A DNA stretch of 64,000 nucleotides from SHAN690 sp038131955 (GCA_038131955.1 JAYPQK010000002.1:310001-374000); one strand, 5' to 3'; positions 7,804 to 17,825 are shown, counted from the first letter of the stretch. Notes: generated by a model from the sequence alone, not told the origin. Numbers and translations: made by a program.

Positions 7804-10800
7804 CTACTTACCTCTGATCAACGTGACGTTGTCCTTTACCTCTATGATCGGAAGGTCTGTACAGACCGTATTTGCACGGAAGATATAGAAGTAGGTCGCC
7901 TCCTCAGCGTCATCTCCCGAGGGTAACTTTCCGTCCCAATCATGGTTGATGAACTCCGATTCGAAGACCAACACTCCCCATCGATTGTAGATAAACAACT
8001 CATAATCCGTGACCAGATTCGGATTCGCTATGGTCAAGCCCAAGACATCGTTGAGTCCATCTCCATTGGGGGTCATGACGTTTGGTACCAAGAAAAAGGA
8101 ATCGGGATCTAACGTCCTCCAAGTAACAGCAATGCTATCTTGGCCTTCACAACCACCTACGGACATACTTGCGATGATCAACCCTGAGTCTTTCACGAGC
8201 ACCGTTCTTCCTGTATCTCCTGTATTCCATCTTACGGTAGAATACACCGAGTCAACGCTAACCCGAACTTCTTCTCCGTTGCAGATCATGCGATCCTCGC
8301 CTATGCTGAAAACCGGAGCGTTGCCAAAGGTGATCTTGAGCGAATCTGCCAGACTGCAATAGCCCGTAGAAACTGTAACATAATAGGTTCCACTTCCATA
8401 CACGGTGGTATTTCGAGTGGTATCCCCAGTACTCCAGAGGAACTCGGAACCCGTAGGTCCGGGAGCTACCAAATAGTGACTGTCTAGGTCGCACACAAGT
8501 TCTTCTGTGATCGAGAAGCTCAACGTTTGACGTTCAACGTTCACACTATCCGTATCAGAGCACAAGCCATTGTTTCCGATCACCCAGAGCGTCATGGAGG
8601 TGTCCACCAGGATCGCCGATGCTGAATCGCCCGTACTCCAGGCGTAGGATGTCAATTCAGGATTGAACGCGCTAAAGGTCACCGGCTCACAGATAATGGT
8701 ATCGGGGCCAAGATCTACGAGCGTCGGACTCAAGTCGACATTGATCGTATCAGTAGTAGAACAAAAACCATTTTCGAGGAATACCCAATAGGTTCCCTCC
8801 TGTGTCACCAGAATGCTCTCCGTAGTATCTCCTGTACTCCAGAGTATCGTCCCGTCGTTGTTTTCGACTGAAAGCTCTAGAGATTCGGTACACACGACCG
8901 TATCCGTGGTTGAGAAATTGATGTACGACACTTGAATATTGACGGTATCGCTGTCCGAGCAGAATCCATTGTCCGCCTTCAGGATATAGGTTCCGGTAGC
9001 ATTCACTTCGATGCTTTGAGTAGTATCTCCGGTACTCCATAAAAAGGACACGCCATCATTAGGTCCTTCGAGGAGGAATCCAGGTTCACAAATACCTGTA
9101 TCGTTGATGAGGGTGAAGTCGTAGGGCGGGATGATCTCCACATCGATCGTATCGGTGAACGTTCCACATTGGTGTGTAACCTCGACCCAATAAGAACCTG
9201 TCTGATCGACGTCTATCGACGCCGAAACCTCACCTGTCGACCACAAGTAGTTCGCAAAAGGGTTATCAATACTCAGGTTCACGCTTTCCGTACAGATCGC
9301 AGAGTCGCTTAGGATCTCAACCGCGGATGTATCCAAAACCGTGATGATTAACGTAGCCGTGTCACTCAACACGCAGCCCACTGTATCAAACACCACATAA
9401 GTAACCTCGTAAACTCCAGGGGAATTGTAGGTATGTGAAGGTGTTTGGGTCAATGCGGTATCACCGTCACCGAAGTTCCAGGCGTGACTCAATCCTTGGC
9501 TACCGAAATTGGTGAAGTCGACCGTTTTAGGAACGCATCCCACGCTGCTGGGAGCTACTTGTGCATTGGCTACCGCGGCTTGCACCTCAAAATCGATCTT
9601 AAAAACAGTTAAGTCATAGGTGCCGCCATTCTGATTACCGGACCAGGCATTAACCGTTTGAGGAAAATCAAACCCATTGGTACAGGTCGCTTGGTATACG
9701 GCTCCTCTTTTATCAAATCGGCTTGTTCCCCCATCCACATGAGAAGATGGAACTCCGTAGTAAGTACCATGAATGATGCTGTCTGCATCTGAATTCAAGA
9801 CGATGATGTAAAAACCAGCCCCTGTAGGTTGTACGGCATTGGCTGTAATTTCAAAGTTTCCGTTGGCGCTTGCGTTGTTTCCTGCAGCGTAAATATTCTT
9901 GCAGTTATCTACAAGAAAAGCTGAGTGAGCCACGCTAGCAAATGTGGCTGTCCAGTAGATGGAGTCTAACTCTTTGGTGTATTTTCTAATAAACGAACCT
10001 TGATTCGTACTCGGCCCTGTATACTTTCCGCTATCCGCAACTATACTGCCGTTAGAACCTCCCAATACGTAGATGTATCCGTTTCGATCGATCTGAAGGA
10101 AGAGTCCGCGATCAGCGTCGTTGGAGGCAGTATCAGATCGGATAAACGTGCTTTGTAGAAGATCGGTTCCATCCCCACTCAGTCGAAGGATGAATCCATC
10201 GGAATTTCCACCATTGTAATCTTCATCCTCGGCGCCAGTCGTGGTCGGAAACCCTGGACTAGCCGTAGCGCCTACGACGTACACCGTACCATCCTTCGCT
10301 GGTTTCACGTTGAATGCCCCGTCATTCAGCGAATCTCCCACATAGGTGCCGAACAGGAGTTGCGACAGGTTGTAGTTCAACTTTGCTACGTATCCGTCCT
10401 GCCCTCCACTCTTCGTGGTCATGAAGGCATTGTTTGAAACCTGGATCGAATCGCTACTACTTGTCGTAGCAACGAAGACATTACTATAGATATCACAAAC
10501 CACCTCTCCCTTGAAGGTGGAATAGCTTCCCACGTTCAGTGCATTATTTCCATCGTCACCTTCACCTCCTAGGTAGGTCGACCCGATCAATGAGTCACCG
10601 CTGTCGGAAAGTATGGTCAAACACACATCCCAGCCCCCGTTGAAAGAGGTGTCCAATGCGCTGACGGACACCGGATAATCCAAGGAATTGGTCTTTCCAT
10701 AGACCACCACGTCATTGAATCCATTAACGACGATACTGTGGACGTAATCAGCGCCTGTTCCACCGATGTAGGTACTCCAAAGCAGAGTACTTCCGTTCGT

Positions 10801-11697
10801 ATCCAACTTGGAGAGTCCAATGTCGTTCCCTCCTCCCGCGAAATCGATCTGAAAGGAACCCGTATCTACCGGATAGCCCGTTCCAAAAGGTCGACCACCG
10901 CCGTAAATATTTCCGAATTGATCAAAGGTGGCGCTATGTCCCCAGGTGTTTACCTGAGAACCAATGTTCGTGGAGGCAACCACTACCGGATCGATGTAGA
11001 GTATGTAACTCGGATCGTAGTCGCCGAGGTCGAAATAGACTCGATTTCCTTCCACTCTGAAAGCGCACTCTACCTCAACTCGCTCACCTCCAATCAATTG
11101 AAAAGCATACGGAGCTTGCTCCTCGACGGTAGTTTTCGGTAATTGGATCTTCAGATTTCCACTTTCGACCCGGAGTGATCGTACCGCCAGATACTCGACA
11201 AACACACCGCTTGGGTCGACTCGGTCAGAGACATAGAAGGTGTACTTCATATTACCCTCTTGGACTTGCCAATGCAGGTCCACGCCGGGTTGCACCTCAT
11301 AGAAGGAAAGTTTATCATATACACCGACACGTGAAGCCCACTTGCTTCTATCCTTCCCGAGGTAAAAGTTGACATAATCCTTGTGTCTGCCATAAAGGTC
11401 ATTCACAGACCCTTCTGTACTCCCGAATCGCATCTCGTAGGTATGACCCTCGAGGTCGATCCGTGCGTCCGGTTCGTCGTGAGCGATGTGCATCGCTTCG
11501 TGGAAAGCATCTTGCTCGAAGATGGGAATGCGGACACGGTCAGCTAAGAACCAAGCGTCTCCGTTGGGAAGGGTGTACTTAGCCACTACTTCATCGTTCC
11601 ATTGACCTTTATTCTCAATGTATCCCACCGATTGCGCCATTGCCGACAGGCTCCACACCACCCCCAAAACCGTCAAATACGACTTCCACTTATTCAT
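7804..11697 (-). CDS. Large T9SS type B protein with SBBP-like, PKD and repeated modules
   Basis: A 1297-residue exported protein. The start at 11697 gives a signal peptide (MNKWKSYLTVLGVVWSLSAMAQ); the in-frame ATG at 11835 would run into the neighbouring transketolase region. Domains in order: an N-terminal region starting IENKGQWNDEV (DUF7948-type, about 25-260), a beta-propeller-like set of SBBP-type repeats with TYLGGxGDD motifs (about 280-700), a PKD domain (HAWNFGDGDTA, about 760-840), six WSTGDT modules, and a type B T9SS sorting domain (PNVMTPNGDGLND, YNRWG, WDGKLPSGD). Surface attachment or large-adhesin function is inferred. Confidence 0.93.
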   Translation of the reverse strand: MNKWKSYLTVLGVVWSLSAMAQSVGYIENKGQWNDEVVAKYTLPNGDAWFLADRVRIPIFEQDAFHEAMHIAHDEPDARIDLEGHTYEMRFGSTEGSVNDLYGRHKDYVNFYLGKDRSKWASRVGVYDKLSFYEVQPGVDLHWQVQEGNMKYTFYVSDRVDPSGVFVEYLAVRSLRVESGNLKIQLPKTTVEEQAPYAFQLIGGERVEVECAFRVEGNRVYFDLGDYDPSYILYIDPVVVASTNIGSQVNTWGHSATFDQFGNIYGGGRPFGTGYPVDTGSFQIDFAGGGNDIGLSKLDTNGSTLLWSTYIGGTGADYVHSIVVNGFNDVVVYGKTNSLDYPVSVSALDTSFNGGWDVCLTILSDSGDSLIGSTYLGGEGDDGNNALNVGSYSTFKGEVVCDIYSNVFVATTSSSDSIQVSNNAFMTTKSGGQDGYVAKLNYNLSQLLFGTYVGDSLNDGAFNVKPAKDGTVYVVGATASPGFPTTTGAEDEDYNGGNSDGFILRLSGDGTDLLQSTFIRSDTASNDADRGLFLQIDRNGYIYVLGGSNGSIVADSGKYTGPSTNQGSFIRKYTKELDSIYWTATFASVAHSAFLVDNCKNIYAAGNNASANGNFEITANAVQPTGAGFYIIVLNSDADSIIHGTYYGVPSSHVDGGTSRFDKRGAVYQATCTNGFDFPQTVNAWSGNQNGGTYDLTVFKIDFEVQAAVANAQVAPSSVGCVPKTVDFTNFGSQGLSHAWNFGDGDTALTQTPSHTYNSPGVYEVTYVVFDTVGCVLSDTATLIITVLDTSAVEILSDSAICTESVNLSIDNPFANYLWSTGEVSASIDVDQTGSYWVEVTHQCGTFTDTIDVEIIPPYDFTLINDTGICEPGFLLEGPNDGVSFLWSTGDTTQSIEVNATGTYILKADNGFCSDSDTVNIQVSYINFSTTDTVVCTESLELSVENNDGTILWSTGDTTESILVTQEGTYWVFLENGFCSTTDTINVDLSPTLVDLGPDTIICEPVTFSAFNPELTSYAWSTGDSASAILVDTSMTLWVIGNNGLCSDTDSVNVERQTLSFSITEELVCDLDSHYLVAPGPTGSEFLWSTGDTTRNTTVYGSGTYYVTVSTGYCSLADSLKITFGNAPVFSIGEDRMICNGEEVRVSVDSVYSTVRWNTGDTGRTVLVKDSGLIIASMSVGGCEGQDSIAVTWRTLDPDSFFLVPNVMTPNGDGLNDVLGLTIANPNLVTDYELFIYNRWGVLVFESEFINHDWDGKLPSGDDAEEATYFYIFRANTVCTDLPIIEVKDNVTLIRGK

Positions 11698-11822
11698 GTC
11701 GATGAAATTCAATCTTTTGTCGGAACGCTCAAATGTAACCCATTTTGAAGTTCTCAAAAGTTTTAAACATTCGTTTTCTACCCCATAGTGGCCTTCTATT
11801 TTCGCACCCTGCAACGATTCTA

Positions 11823-12668
11823 ATGGCTGATACAACCCATCTACAACAACGTGCCTCTCAAGTAAGACGTGATATCGTCAGAATGGTCCACTCGTGTTCG
11901 AGCGGACACCCTGGAGGCTCCCTCGGATGTGCTGATTTTTTCACCGCTCTTTATGGCGGAATCATGCGCTACGACTCATCTAACTTCAATATGGACGGAA
12001 AAGGAGAAGACCTCTTTTTTCTTTCCAATGGACATATCTCACCAGTTTGGTACAGTACGCTGGCACGCAGCGGATACTTTCCGATCAGCGAGTTGAGCAC
12101 GTTTCGGGCGATCGACACACGCCTTCAGGGTCATCCTACCACGGCAGAACACCTTCCAGGTATTCGCATGGCGTCTGGTAGTCTCGGACAAGGCCTTAGT
12201 GTTGCCATCGGCGCGGCGCTTGCCAAGAAATTGAATGGTGATGATCGACTGGTGTTCAGTCTTCACGGTGACGGCGAACTACAAGAAGGCCAGATCTGGG
12301 AAGCGGCCATCGCGGCTCCTCATCACAAGGTGGACAATCTCATTGCCACGGTAGATTTCAATAACCGCCAGATCGATGGTGACGTCACCGATGTGATGTC
12401 TCTCGGAAATCTCAAAGCCAAATGGGAAGCCTTTGGTTGGACCACCCTCGAAATGGATGGAAACGACATGGGTGACGTGGTCGCTACTTTAGAGAAAGCC
12501 AAAGGCATGACCGGTCAGGGAAAACCGATCGTGATCATCATGCGCACCGAGATGGGTCAAGGCGTAGACTTCATGATGGGTACCCACAACTGGCATGGCG
12601 TAGCACCTAACGATGAGCAATTGGCCCAGGCTTTGCAACAGCTGGAAGAGACCGAAGGAGACTATTGA
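11823..12668 (+). CDS. Transketolase, N-terminal subunit
   Basis: This 281-residue protein is the thiamine-diphosphate and metal-binding half of a split transketolase of the non-oxidative pentose phosphate pathway. It shows SGHPGGSLG (residues about 25-33), the LSNGH-like FLSNGHISP, the GSLGQGLSVAIG segment and the HGDGELQEGQ...FDNN-like VDFNNRQ motif that holds the diphosphate. The start at 11823 (MADTTHL) is chosen over the ORF-extending ATG at 11745, which adds residues unlike the family. The matching C-terminal half is at 14082-15038, with a vWA gene in between. Confidence 0.94.
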   Translation: MADTTHLQQRASQVRRDIVRMVHSCSSGHPGGSLGCADFFTALYGGIMRYDSSNFNMDGKGEDLFFLSNGHISPVWYSTLARSGYFPISELSTFRAIDTRLQGHPTTAEHLPGIRMASGSLGQGLSVAIGAALAKKLNGDDRLVFSLHGDGELQEGQIWEAAIAAPHHKVDNLIATVDFNNRQIDGDVTDVMSLGNLKAKWEAFGWTTLEMDGNDMGDVVATLEKAKGMTGQGKPIVIIMRTEMGQGVDFMMGTHNWHGVAPNDEQLAQALQQLEETEGDY

Positions 12669-12700
12669 CGCGAAATTGAAGCAACGAGCGTTGTATAATC

Positions 12701-14074
12701 ATGCATAAGATCCTAGCGATATTCATACTTATTGGACTCGGCTTCACTGCCCGTGCACAGGAAGAGGAGCCCCTCACCCGCATCCTCTTCATCTTCGATG
12801 CCTCCAACAGTATGAACGGGATCATGGAGAAAAGACCCAAGGTAGAGATCGCTACGCGGCTTCTCTCCTCGGCGCTTGATTCTCTAAAAGATGTAGAAAA
12901 TCTCCACATGGCTCTCCGAGTCTATGGTAGCGAGAAGTACTATCAAAAGGGTCAAGACTGCGATGACACACGTTTACTCGTACCCTTCGGCGCTTCGAAT
13001 GTTACTCGGATGCGGTCTGAACTCAATAAGCTGAAACCTAAGGGGACTACCCCGATCGCAGCAACCCTCGAAAAGGCCGCGAATGACTTTACTCGCTGTC
13101 CTCGAGGGGAATGTCGAAACATCATCATCCTCATTACCGATGGCATCGAAGAATGCGACGGGGATCCCTGTGCCGTGTCATTGGCCCTTCAAAGAAGAGG
13201 AATTGTACTCAAGCCATTCGTTATTGGTGTGGGGTTGGATGTAGAGTTCAGAGAGGCGTTCGAGTGCGTAGGAACCTACTTCGACGCCAGTAACGAGAAG
13301 AAGTTCAAAACCGCGTTGGGGGTGGTCATCTCTCAGGCCCTCAACAACACTACAGCACAAGTCAATCTGTTGGACCAGTCGGGTGCCCCAACAGAAACCA
13401 ACGTGAACATGACGTTCTACGACGATCACTCCGGCGCGATCGTTCACAACTACTACCATTCGATGAATTCCAAGGGGAATCCGGACACCCTGGCGCTCAA
13501 CCCGGCTTACCAGTACCGCATCGTAGCGCATACCATTCCAGCCCAGTCTACGGACAGCGTGGTCATCACACCAGGCAAGCACACCATTGTGGGTATTCCT
13601 ACTCCACAGGGCGACCTCCAATTCAAGATGTTGGGAACCAATCCTGAGAATCAGCACCTGAATGTCATTGTTCGTAAGTCGGGTGAAATGAAGACCCTGC
13701 ACATTCAGTCATTCGCTGAAAAACAGAAATACATCACCGGGAAATACGACTTGGAGATACTCACCCTGCCCCGCACGAATATTGAGGGCGTAGAGATCAC
13801 GCAAAGCCACACCACCACGATCGAGATCCCACAGCCGGGGATTGCATCCTTCAGCAAATTTGGATACGGCTACGGCAGCGTCTACCTGAACCGCAAAGGA
13901 GAACTTGAATTTGTCGCCACGCTCGACATGATGAAGGAACGCGAAACGCTCAGTCTACAACCAGGAGAATACGTGGCTGTGTTCCGTCCAAAACAAGCCC
14001 GTGGCAGCGTTTTCACGGTCGAACGAAAATTTACAATATCCTCTGGAGCTTCCGTTTCTGTGAAGTTCAACTGA
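12701..14074 (+). CDS. Secreted von Willebrand factor A domain protein
   Basis: A 457-residue protein with a signal peptide (about 1-20, ending TARAQ). Residues about 26-195 form a vWA domain: the metal-ion-dependent adhesion site is visible as DASNS (33-37), the threonine in KGTTPIA and the aspartate in LITDGIEECDGD. Four cysteines in the domain (CDD, RCPRGECR, CDGDPC) suggest disulfides. The remaining approximately 260 residues look like beta-sandwich modules with a repeated KHT/IVGI pattern. It begins 32 bases after the N-terminal transketolase gene and ends 7 bases before the C-terminal one, so it should be cotranscribed with both. Its ligand is unknown. Confidence 0.88.
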   Translation: MHKILAIFILIGLGFTARAQEEEPLTRILFIFDASNSMNGIMEKRPKVEIATRLLSSALDSLKDVENLHMALRVYGSEKYYQKGQDCDDTRLLVPFGASNVTRMRSELNKLKPKGTTPIAATLEKAANDFTRCPRGECRNIIILITDGIEECDGDPCAVSLALQRRGIVLKPFVIGVGLDVEFREAFECVGTYFDASNEKKFKTALGVVISQALNNTTAQVNLLDQSGAPTETNVNMTFYDDHSGAIVHNYYHSMNSKGNPDTLALNPAYQYRIVAHTIPAQSTDSVVITPGKHTIVGIPTPQGDLQFKMLGTNPENQHLNVIVRKSGEMKTLHIQSFAEKQKYITGKYDLEILTLPRTNIEGVEITQSHTTTIEIPQPGIASFSKFGYGYGSVYLNRKGELEFVATLDMMKERETLSLQPGEYVAVFRPKQARGSVFTVERKFTISSGASVSVKFN

Positions 14075-14081
14075 TGAACCT

Positions 14082-15038
14082 ATGAGCATACACGACCTCA
14101 ACCCTACCGAGAAGAAAGACACACGAAGTGGATTTGGAGACGCCCTTTACGAATTAGGTAAAGAAGACGATCGCGTAGTAGGACTTTGCGCCGACCTAAC
14201 CGGATCGCTCAAGATGAATGCCTTTGCGGACGCATTTCCCGATCGATTCTTTCAGACCGGTGTGGCAGAGGCCAATATGATCGGCATGGCCGCAGGACTT
14301 ACGATCGGAGGTAAGATCCCTTTTACCGGAACCTTTGCCAACTTTAGTACGGGTCGAGTTTACGATCAAATACGCCAGTCGATCGCCTATTCTGAGAAGA
14401 ATGTGAAGATCTGTGCATCCCATGCTGGTCTTACGTTGGGTGAAGATGGCGCTACCCACCAGATCCTCGAAGACATCGGTCTGATGCGCATGCTTCCGAA
14501 TATGACGGTGATCAATCCGTGCGACTACAACCAAACCTTCGCCGCAACCAAGGCGATCAAAGACTGGGATGGTCCGGTTTATTTGCGATTTGGGCGTCCG
14601 AGTTGGCCCATCTTCGCTTCGAAGGACTCATTTGAGATCGGAAAGGCCTGGAAGATCAACGACGGCAGCGATGTGACCATCGTGGCTACCGGACACATGG
14701 TATGGTACGCCGTATTAGCCGCCAAGGAGCTTGAGAAAGAAGGCATCAAGGTGGATCTTTTGAATATTCACACGATCAAGCCTATCCATGACGCGGCGAT
14801 CTTGGCGTCCGTGAAGAAGACGGGCTGTTTGGTCACTGCAGAAGAGCACAACCGCTTTGGCGGCTTGGGAGAAGCTGTGGCGCAGGTAACCACTACGGCT
14901 TTCCCAGTTCCTCAGGAATTCGTGGCTGTTGACGACAAGTTCGGTGAAAGCGGAAAACCTACAGACCTACTCAAGAAATACGGCTTAGACGTAAGCGATA
15001 TCATCGCCGCAGCCAAGCGCGCGATCGCACGTAAGTGA
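14082..15038 (+). CDS. Transketolase, C-terminal subunit
   Basis: The 318-residue C-terminal half of a split transketolase, with the pyrimidine-binding domain (about 1-170) and the transketolase C domain (about 190-310). Visible motifs: the catalytic glutamate region TGVAEANMIGMAAGL, PFTGTFANF, SHAGLTLGEDGATHQ, and the C-terminal VTAEEHNRFGGLGEAV. Separate N and C genes are common in many bacteria, but they normally abut; here a vWA gene separates them. It ends 34 bases before the aminotransferase start. Confidence 0.95.
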   Translation: MSIHDLNPTEKKDTRSGFGDALYELGKEDDRVVGLCADLTGSLKMNAFADAFPDRFFQTGVAEANMIGMAAGLTIGGKIPFTGTFANFSTGRVYDQIRQSIAYSEKNVKICASHAGLTLGEDGATHQILEDIGLMRMLPNMTVINPCDYNQTFAATKAIKDWDGPVYLRFGRPSWPIFASKDSFEIGKAWKINDGSDVTIVATGHMVWYAVLAAKELEKEGIKVDLLNIHTIKPIHDAAILASVKKTGCLVTAEEHNRFGGLGEAVAQVTTTAFPVPQEFVAVDDKFGESGKPTDLLKKYGLDVSDIIAAAKRAIARK

Positions 15039-15072
15039 TCTCTTGACATCTTTGTAGGAGAAAACGAATCTT

Positions 15073-16245
15073 ATGCCTTTCTCCCCTCATCTCGCTCAGA
15101 CCAGTCCGTTCCCCATGGGAATCGAAGTGGAACGCGCGGAGGGTTGTTACATCTACGATAAGCAAGGCAAGCGCTATCTCGACCTGATCTCGGGTATTGC
15201 CGTCGCCAATATTGGCCATCGTCATCCGCATGTGATCCAGGCCATCAAGGATCAACTCGATCGATACCAACACGTCATTCCCTTTGGGGAGTTTCCGCAG
15301 GACCCCCAAAACCGCTTAGCGGATAAGCTCGCTTCGCTGCTTCCCGATTCGTTGAGTAGTGCCTACTTCGTCAACAGTGGTACTGAAGCCAATGAGGCCG
15401 CTCTCAAGCTCGCTAAGAGAGCGACCGGCAGGCATGAGATCGTGGCAATGAAAAAGAGCTATCACGGTGCTACCCATGGTTCGCTTAGCGTGAGTGGCAA
15501 CGAGGTCAAGAAACAGCAGTTCCGTCCTTTCGTACCCGGCACGACCTTCATCGACTTCAACGATTTCGATCAGCTCACCGAGATCACAGATAAAACCGCC
15601 GCAGTCATTGCAGAGCCTGTCATGGGCGATGCAGGTGTTCGCATCCCTAAGCCAGGCTACCTCGCCGCCATCCGGAAGAGATGTGATGAGACGGGCGCTC
15701 TCCTGATCTTCGATGAGATTCAAACCGGATTAGGACGCACAGGAACGCTGTATGCTTTTCAGCAATTTGAAGTTGTTCCGGACATCCTCACCACGGCCAA
15801 AGCCTTCGGTGGAGGCATGCCTATCGGGGCCTTCATCACTTCGCAAGAGCGTATGTCGTTGCTGACCCACGATCCGATCCTCGGACACATCACCACGTTC
15901 GGGGGACACCCGGTCTGCTGCGCTGCCGCTTTGGCGAATCTTGAAGTGCTGACCGAACAGGAAGACTGGATCGCGCAGGTGCATTCAAAGGGAGCTCTTT
16001 TCAAAGAGCTACTTCATCACCCCAAGATCAAAGAAGTGCGGCAGATCGGATTGATGCTGGCGGTAGAGCTGGAATCTGCAGAACAAGTGGATGACGTGAT
16101 CCAGCGCTTGTTGAAGAAGGGAATTATCGGATCCTACTTCTTGTCTACACGACACTCTTTTCGCCTAGCCCCTCCCCTATGTATCACGGAAGAAGAGAGC
16201 CGTTCGGCTTGCAAACTTATTGTCGAATGCATCCAAGAAGCCTAG
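15073..16245 (+). CDS. Class III PLP aminotransferase, acetylornithine/ornithine type
   Basis: A 390-residue cytoplasmic aminotransferase of fold type I. The cofactor lysine is Lys243 in TTAKAFGGGMP, the PLP phosphate site is SGTEANEAA (102-110), and DEIQTGLGRTG (214-224) holds the aspartate contacting the pyridine nitrogen. The overall pattern is closest to acetylornithine or ornithine aminotransferases (ArgD/RocD), but no arginine-pathway gene is adjacent, so the amino donor is not determined. It follows the split transketolase cluster on the same strand. Confidence 0.85.
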   Translation: MPFSPHLAQTSPFPMGIEVERAEGCYIYDKQGKRYLDLISGIAVANIGHRHPHVIQAIKDQLDRYQHVIPFGEFPQDPQNRLADKLASLLPDSLSSAYFVNSGTEANEAALKLAKRATGRHEIVAMKKSYHGATHGSLSVSGNEVKKQQFRPFVPGTTFIDFNDFDQLTEITDKTAAVIAEPVMGDAGVRIPKPGYLAAIRKRCDETGALLIFDEIQTGLGRTGTLYAFQQFEVVPDILTTAKAFGGGMPIGAFITSQERMSLLTHDPILGHITTFGGHPVCCAAALANLEVLTEQEDWIAQVHSKGALFKELLHHPKIKEVRQIGLMLAVELESAEQVDDVIQRLLKKGIIGSYFLSTRHSFRLAPPLCITEEESRSACKLIVECIQEA

Positions 16246-16667
16246 TCACCCTGCTACTATCCTTCATGGTCCTAGCGAATTCTTTCGCTCAGGACACCCT
16301 GGAATGGAAGTCGGTGATCAAGCGTGAATTTATCAGCTATGATCAATTCAATCGAGCTACAGGTGATCGATTCCACACGATACTTAAGGAGAGGGAATTC
16401 GAAGAATACTACTACTTGCTCGAAGACGGCGGGGCACTTTGTTTTGGTTCGAGTAATCGCGTCACTTGTTTCCTACTTCCAGAAACACAACCAGAGCAGG
16501 AACTGATCGAGGAAATAACACAGCTCGATCTGGACGAGGATGCACATAGCGAATCTCCATTGACCCTAGTTCCTTGTCTCAGAGTGGATCCAATAAAGTT
16601 GAGGCTCTTTCCTTCAGGCAACTTGACCACTGGGGCGAAGGCGCTTGTGCTACTCGGTAACGAATAG
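16227..16667 (+). pseudogene. Truncated secreted protein, 3' end replaced
   Basis: The start at 16227 gives a good signal peptide (MHPRSLVTLLLSFMVLANSFAQ) and about 95 residues of plausible secreted sequence (WKSVIKREFISYDQF, EREFEEYYYLLEDGG). From about 16550 onward the frame reads the opposite strand of the convergent gene at 16412-16879, giving meaningless sequence up to TAG at 16665. The gene therefore seems to have lost its natural 3' end at a junction with its convergent neighbour. Its start overlaps the last 19 bases of the aminotransferase. The family is not recognised; it could still be expressed as a short hybrid. Confidence 0.5.
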
Positions 16668-16879
16668 ACGCCTGTATCGATGCGAACCGTGTCTCCATCT
16701 ATAGCTATAGAATCGACGGCATACTGTATGGTTTGACATGGCGAACCGATGGACCCGCAAGTGATCACATCCGATCCGCTAGCATCGCTTACGTAAACAT
16801 CGTTCTGTGCAAAGGAGATAGAACCCGAAAGCAAGAATGCGATCAGTATGACGATTCGATATAGGGAGAATCCAGGCAA
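16412..16879 (-). pseudogene. Truncated beta-helix-type secreted protein
   Basis: From the ATG at 16879 the product has a signal peptide (SLYRIVILIAFLLSGSISFAQ) and a beginning typical of right-handed beta-helix surface proteins of Bacteroidota (DVYVSDASGSDVITCGSIGSPC, QTIQYAVDSI, GDTVRIDTGVY, KSLNFIGS). After about residue 110 (near 16550) the frame becomes Ser- and Cys-rich nonsense, because it is the antisense of the convergent gene. The beta-helix body and sorting domain are missing. The whole is read as the 5' stub of a formerly much longer gene. Confidence 0.6.
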
Positions 16880-16984
16880 GTAGGTTAGGTTGGCTACGTC
16901 AACTAATAAACGTGTTGTCCAAGAGGGCGTTGCTTCACTCGAAGCTAGCTAAATTCCTTGGAACGAGAACCCTATATGCACTCA

Positions 16985-17797
16985 TCATTCATCCTCAAAC
17001 AAGCGACGCTGACGCGCCGGTGCTGCTCCCATTCCTTCCAGGTTCAAAGACTGATGTAGCTCGTAGCTGTACTCTTTCTCCACTCTTTCTCCTGTTGGTC
17101 GGAGTAATTCGAGACCATGGTTTCGCGAACTTTTGATGTCGGTGGAAATGGGATAGGCATTCATAGCTTCTCCCGGATATGGCTGCAACAGCGATGTCAC
17201 ATCGCCCAGCGGCAGATCCTTGTCAAGCCATAGGGACTCCGATTCTTTATCTAGGATCACCGGAGAACGATGGTGTCCGATCTTTTGCAAGAGGGAGTTC
17301 GCAGTGGTGGTGATGATCGCAAAGGAATGGAAGAGTTCACCTGTTGACCGATCAGCCCATTCGTCCCAGATTCCGGCGAATGCGAACGGTCGTTCTCCAT
17401 CGCGCATGTAGACACAGTATGGTTTATCCAGTTTCTCTGTCTTGGGCCCTTCGATGAAGGCATCTGCCACGACCAAGCATCGTTTCGACCGGATTGAGGC
17501 TCGAAACATGGGCTTTTGAATGATCCCTTTCGCTCCGGTGTAGATTGGGTCATCCGTTTGGTTCTGATCGCCTTCGCTTCGTGCATTGATCACATACATC
17601 TTCTTCTTCGCCCAAAACGGAGTGAATCCAAAGTGCATGAAATCCAGCTTGTCTGGATGAGCATCTGTGATGACGGCTGACTTCTGACCGGGCGAAACGT
17701 TGGCATTCACGTGGTAATCACCGGGACTCTCTGCCGTTACGCCAAAGCGCTTTTCGATCTCTTTGATCTTGGATACCGTTACATACCGACCACACAT
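16985..17797 (-). CDS. SRAP domain protein (YedK/HMCES family)
   Basis: SRAP proteins crosslink to abasic sites in single-stranded DNA and protect them during replication. The 270-residue protein starts MCGRY, so Cys2 becomes the N-terminal nucleophile after methionine removal. The conserved NARSEG (71-76), RCLVVADAFIEG (107-117) and HHRSPVIL (175-182) follow; these supply the DNA-binding and His catalytic residues. The approximately 35-residue tail is polar and probably disordered. Confidence 0.95.
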   Translation of the reverse strand: MCGRYVTVSKIKEIEKRFGVTAESPGDYHVNANVSPGQKSAVITDAHPDKLDFMHFGFTPFWAKKKMYVINARSEGDQNQTDDPIYTGAKGIIQKPMFRASIRSKRCLVVADAFIEGPKTEKLDKPYCVYMRDGERPFAFAGIWDEWADRSTGELFHSFAIITTTANSLLQKIGHHRSPVILDKESESLWLDKDLPLGDVTSLLQPYPGEAMNAYPISTDIKSSRNHGLELLRPTGERVEKEYSYELHQSLNLEGMGAAPARQRRLFEDE

Positions 17798-17825
17798 ACA
17801 ACGAAGGTGGGTAAAGTTTATAAAA

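Noticed and set aside
13178..13702. 174-residue minus-strand reading frame
   Set aside because: It lies wholly inside the vWA gene in antisense and has no recognisable motif.
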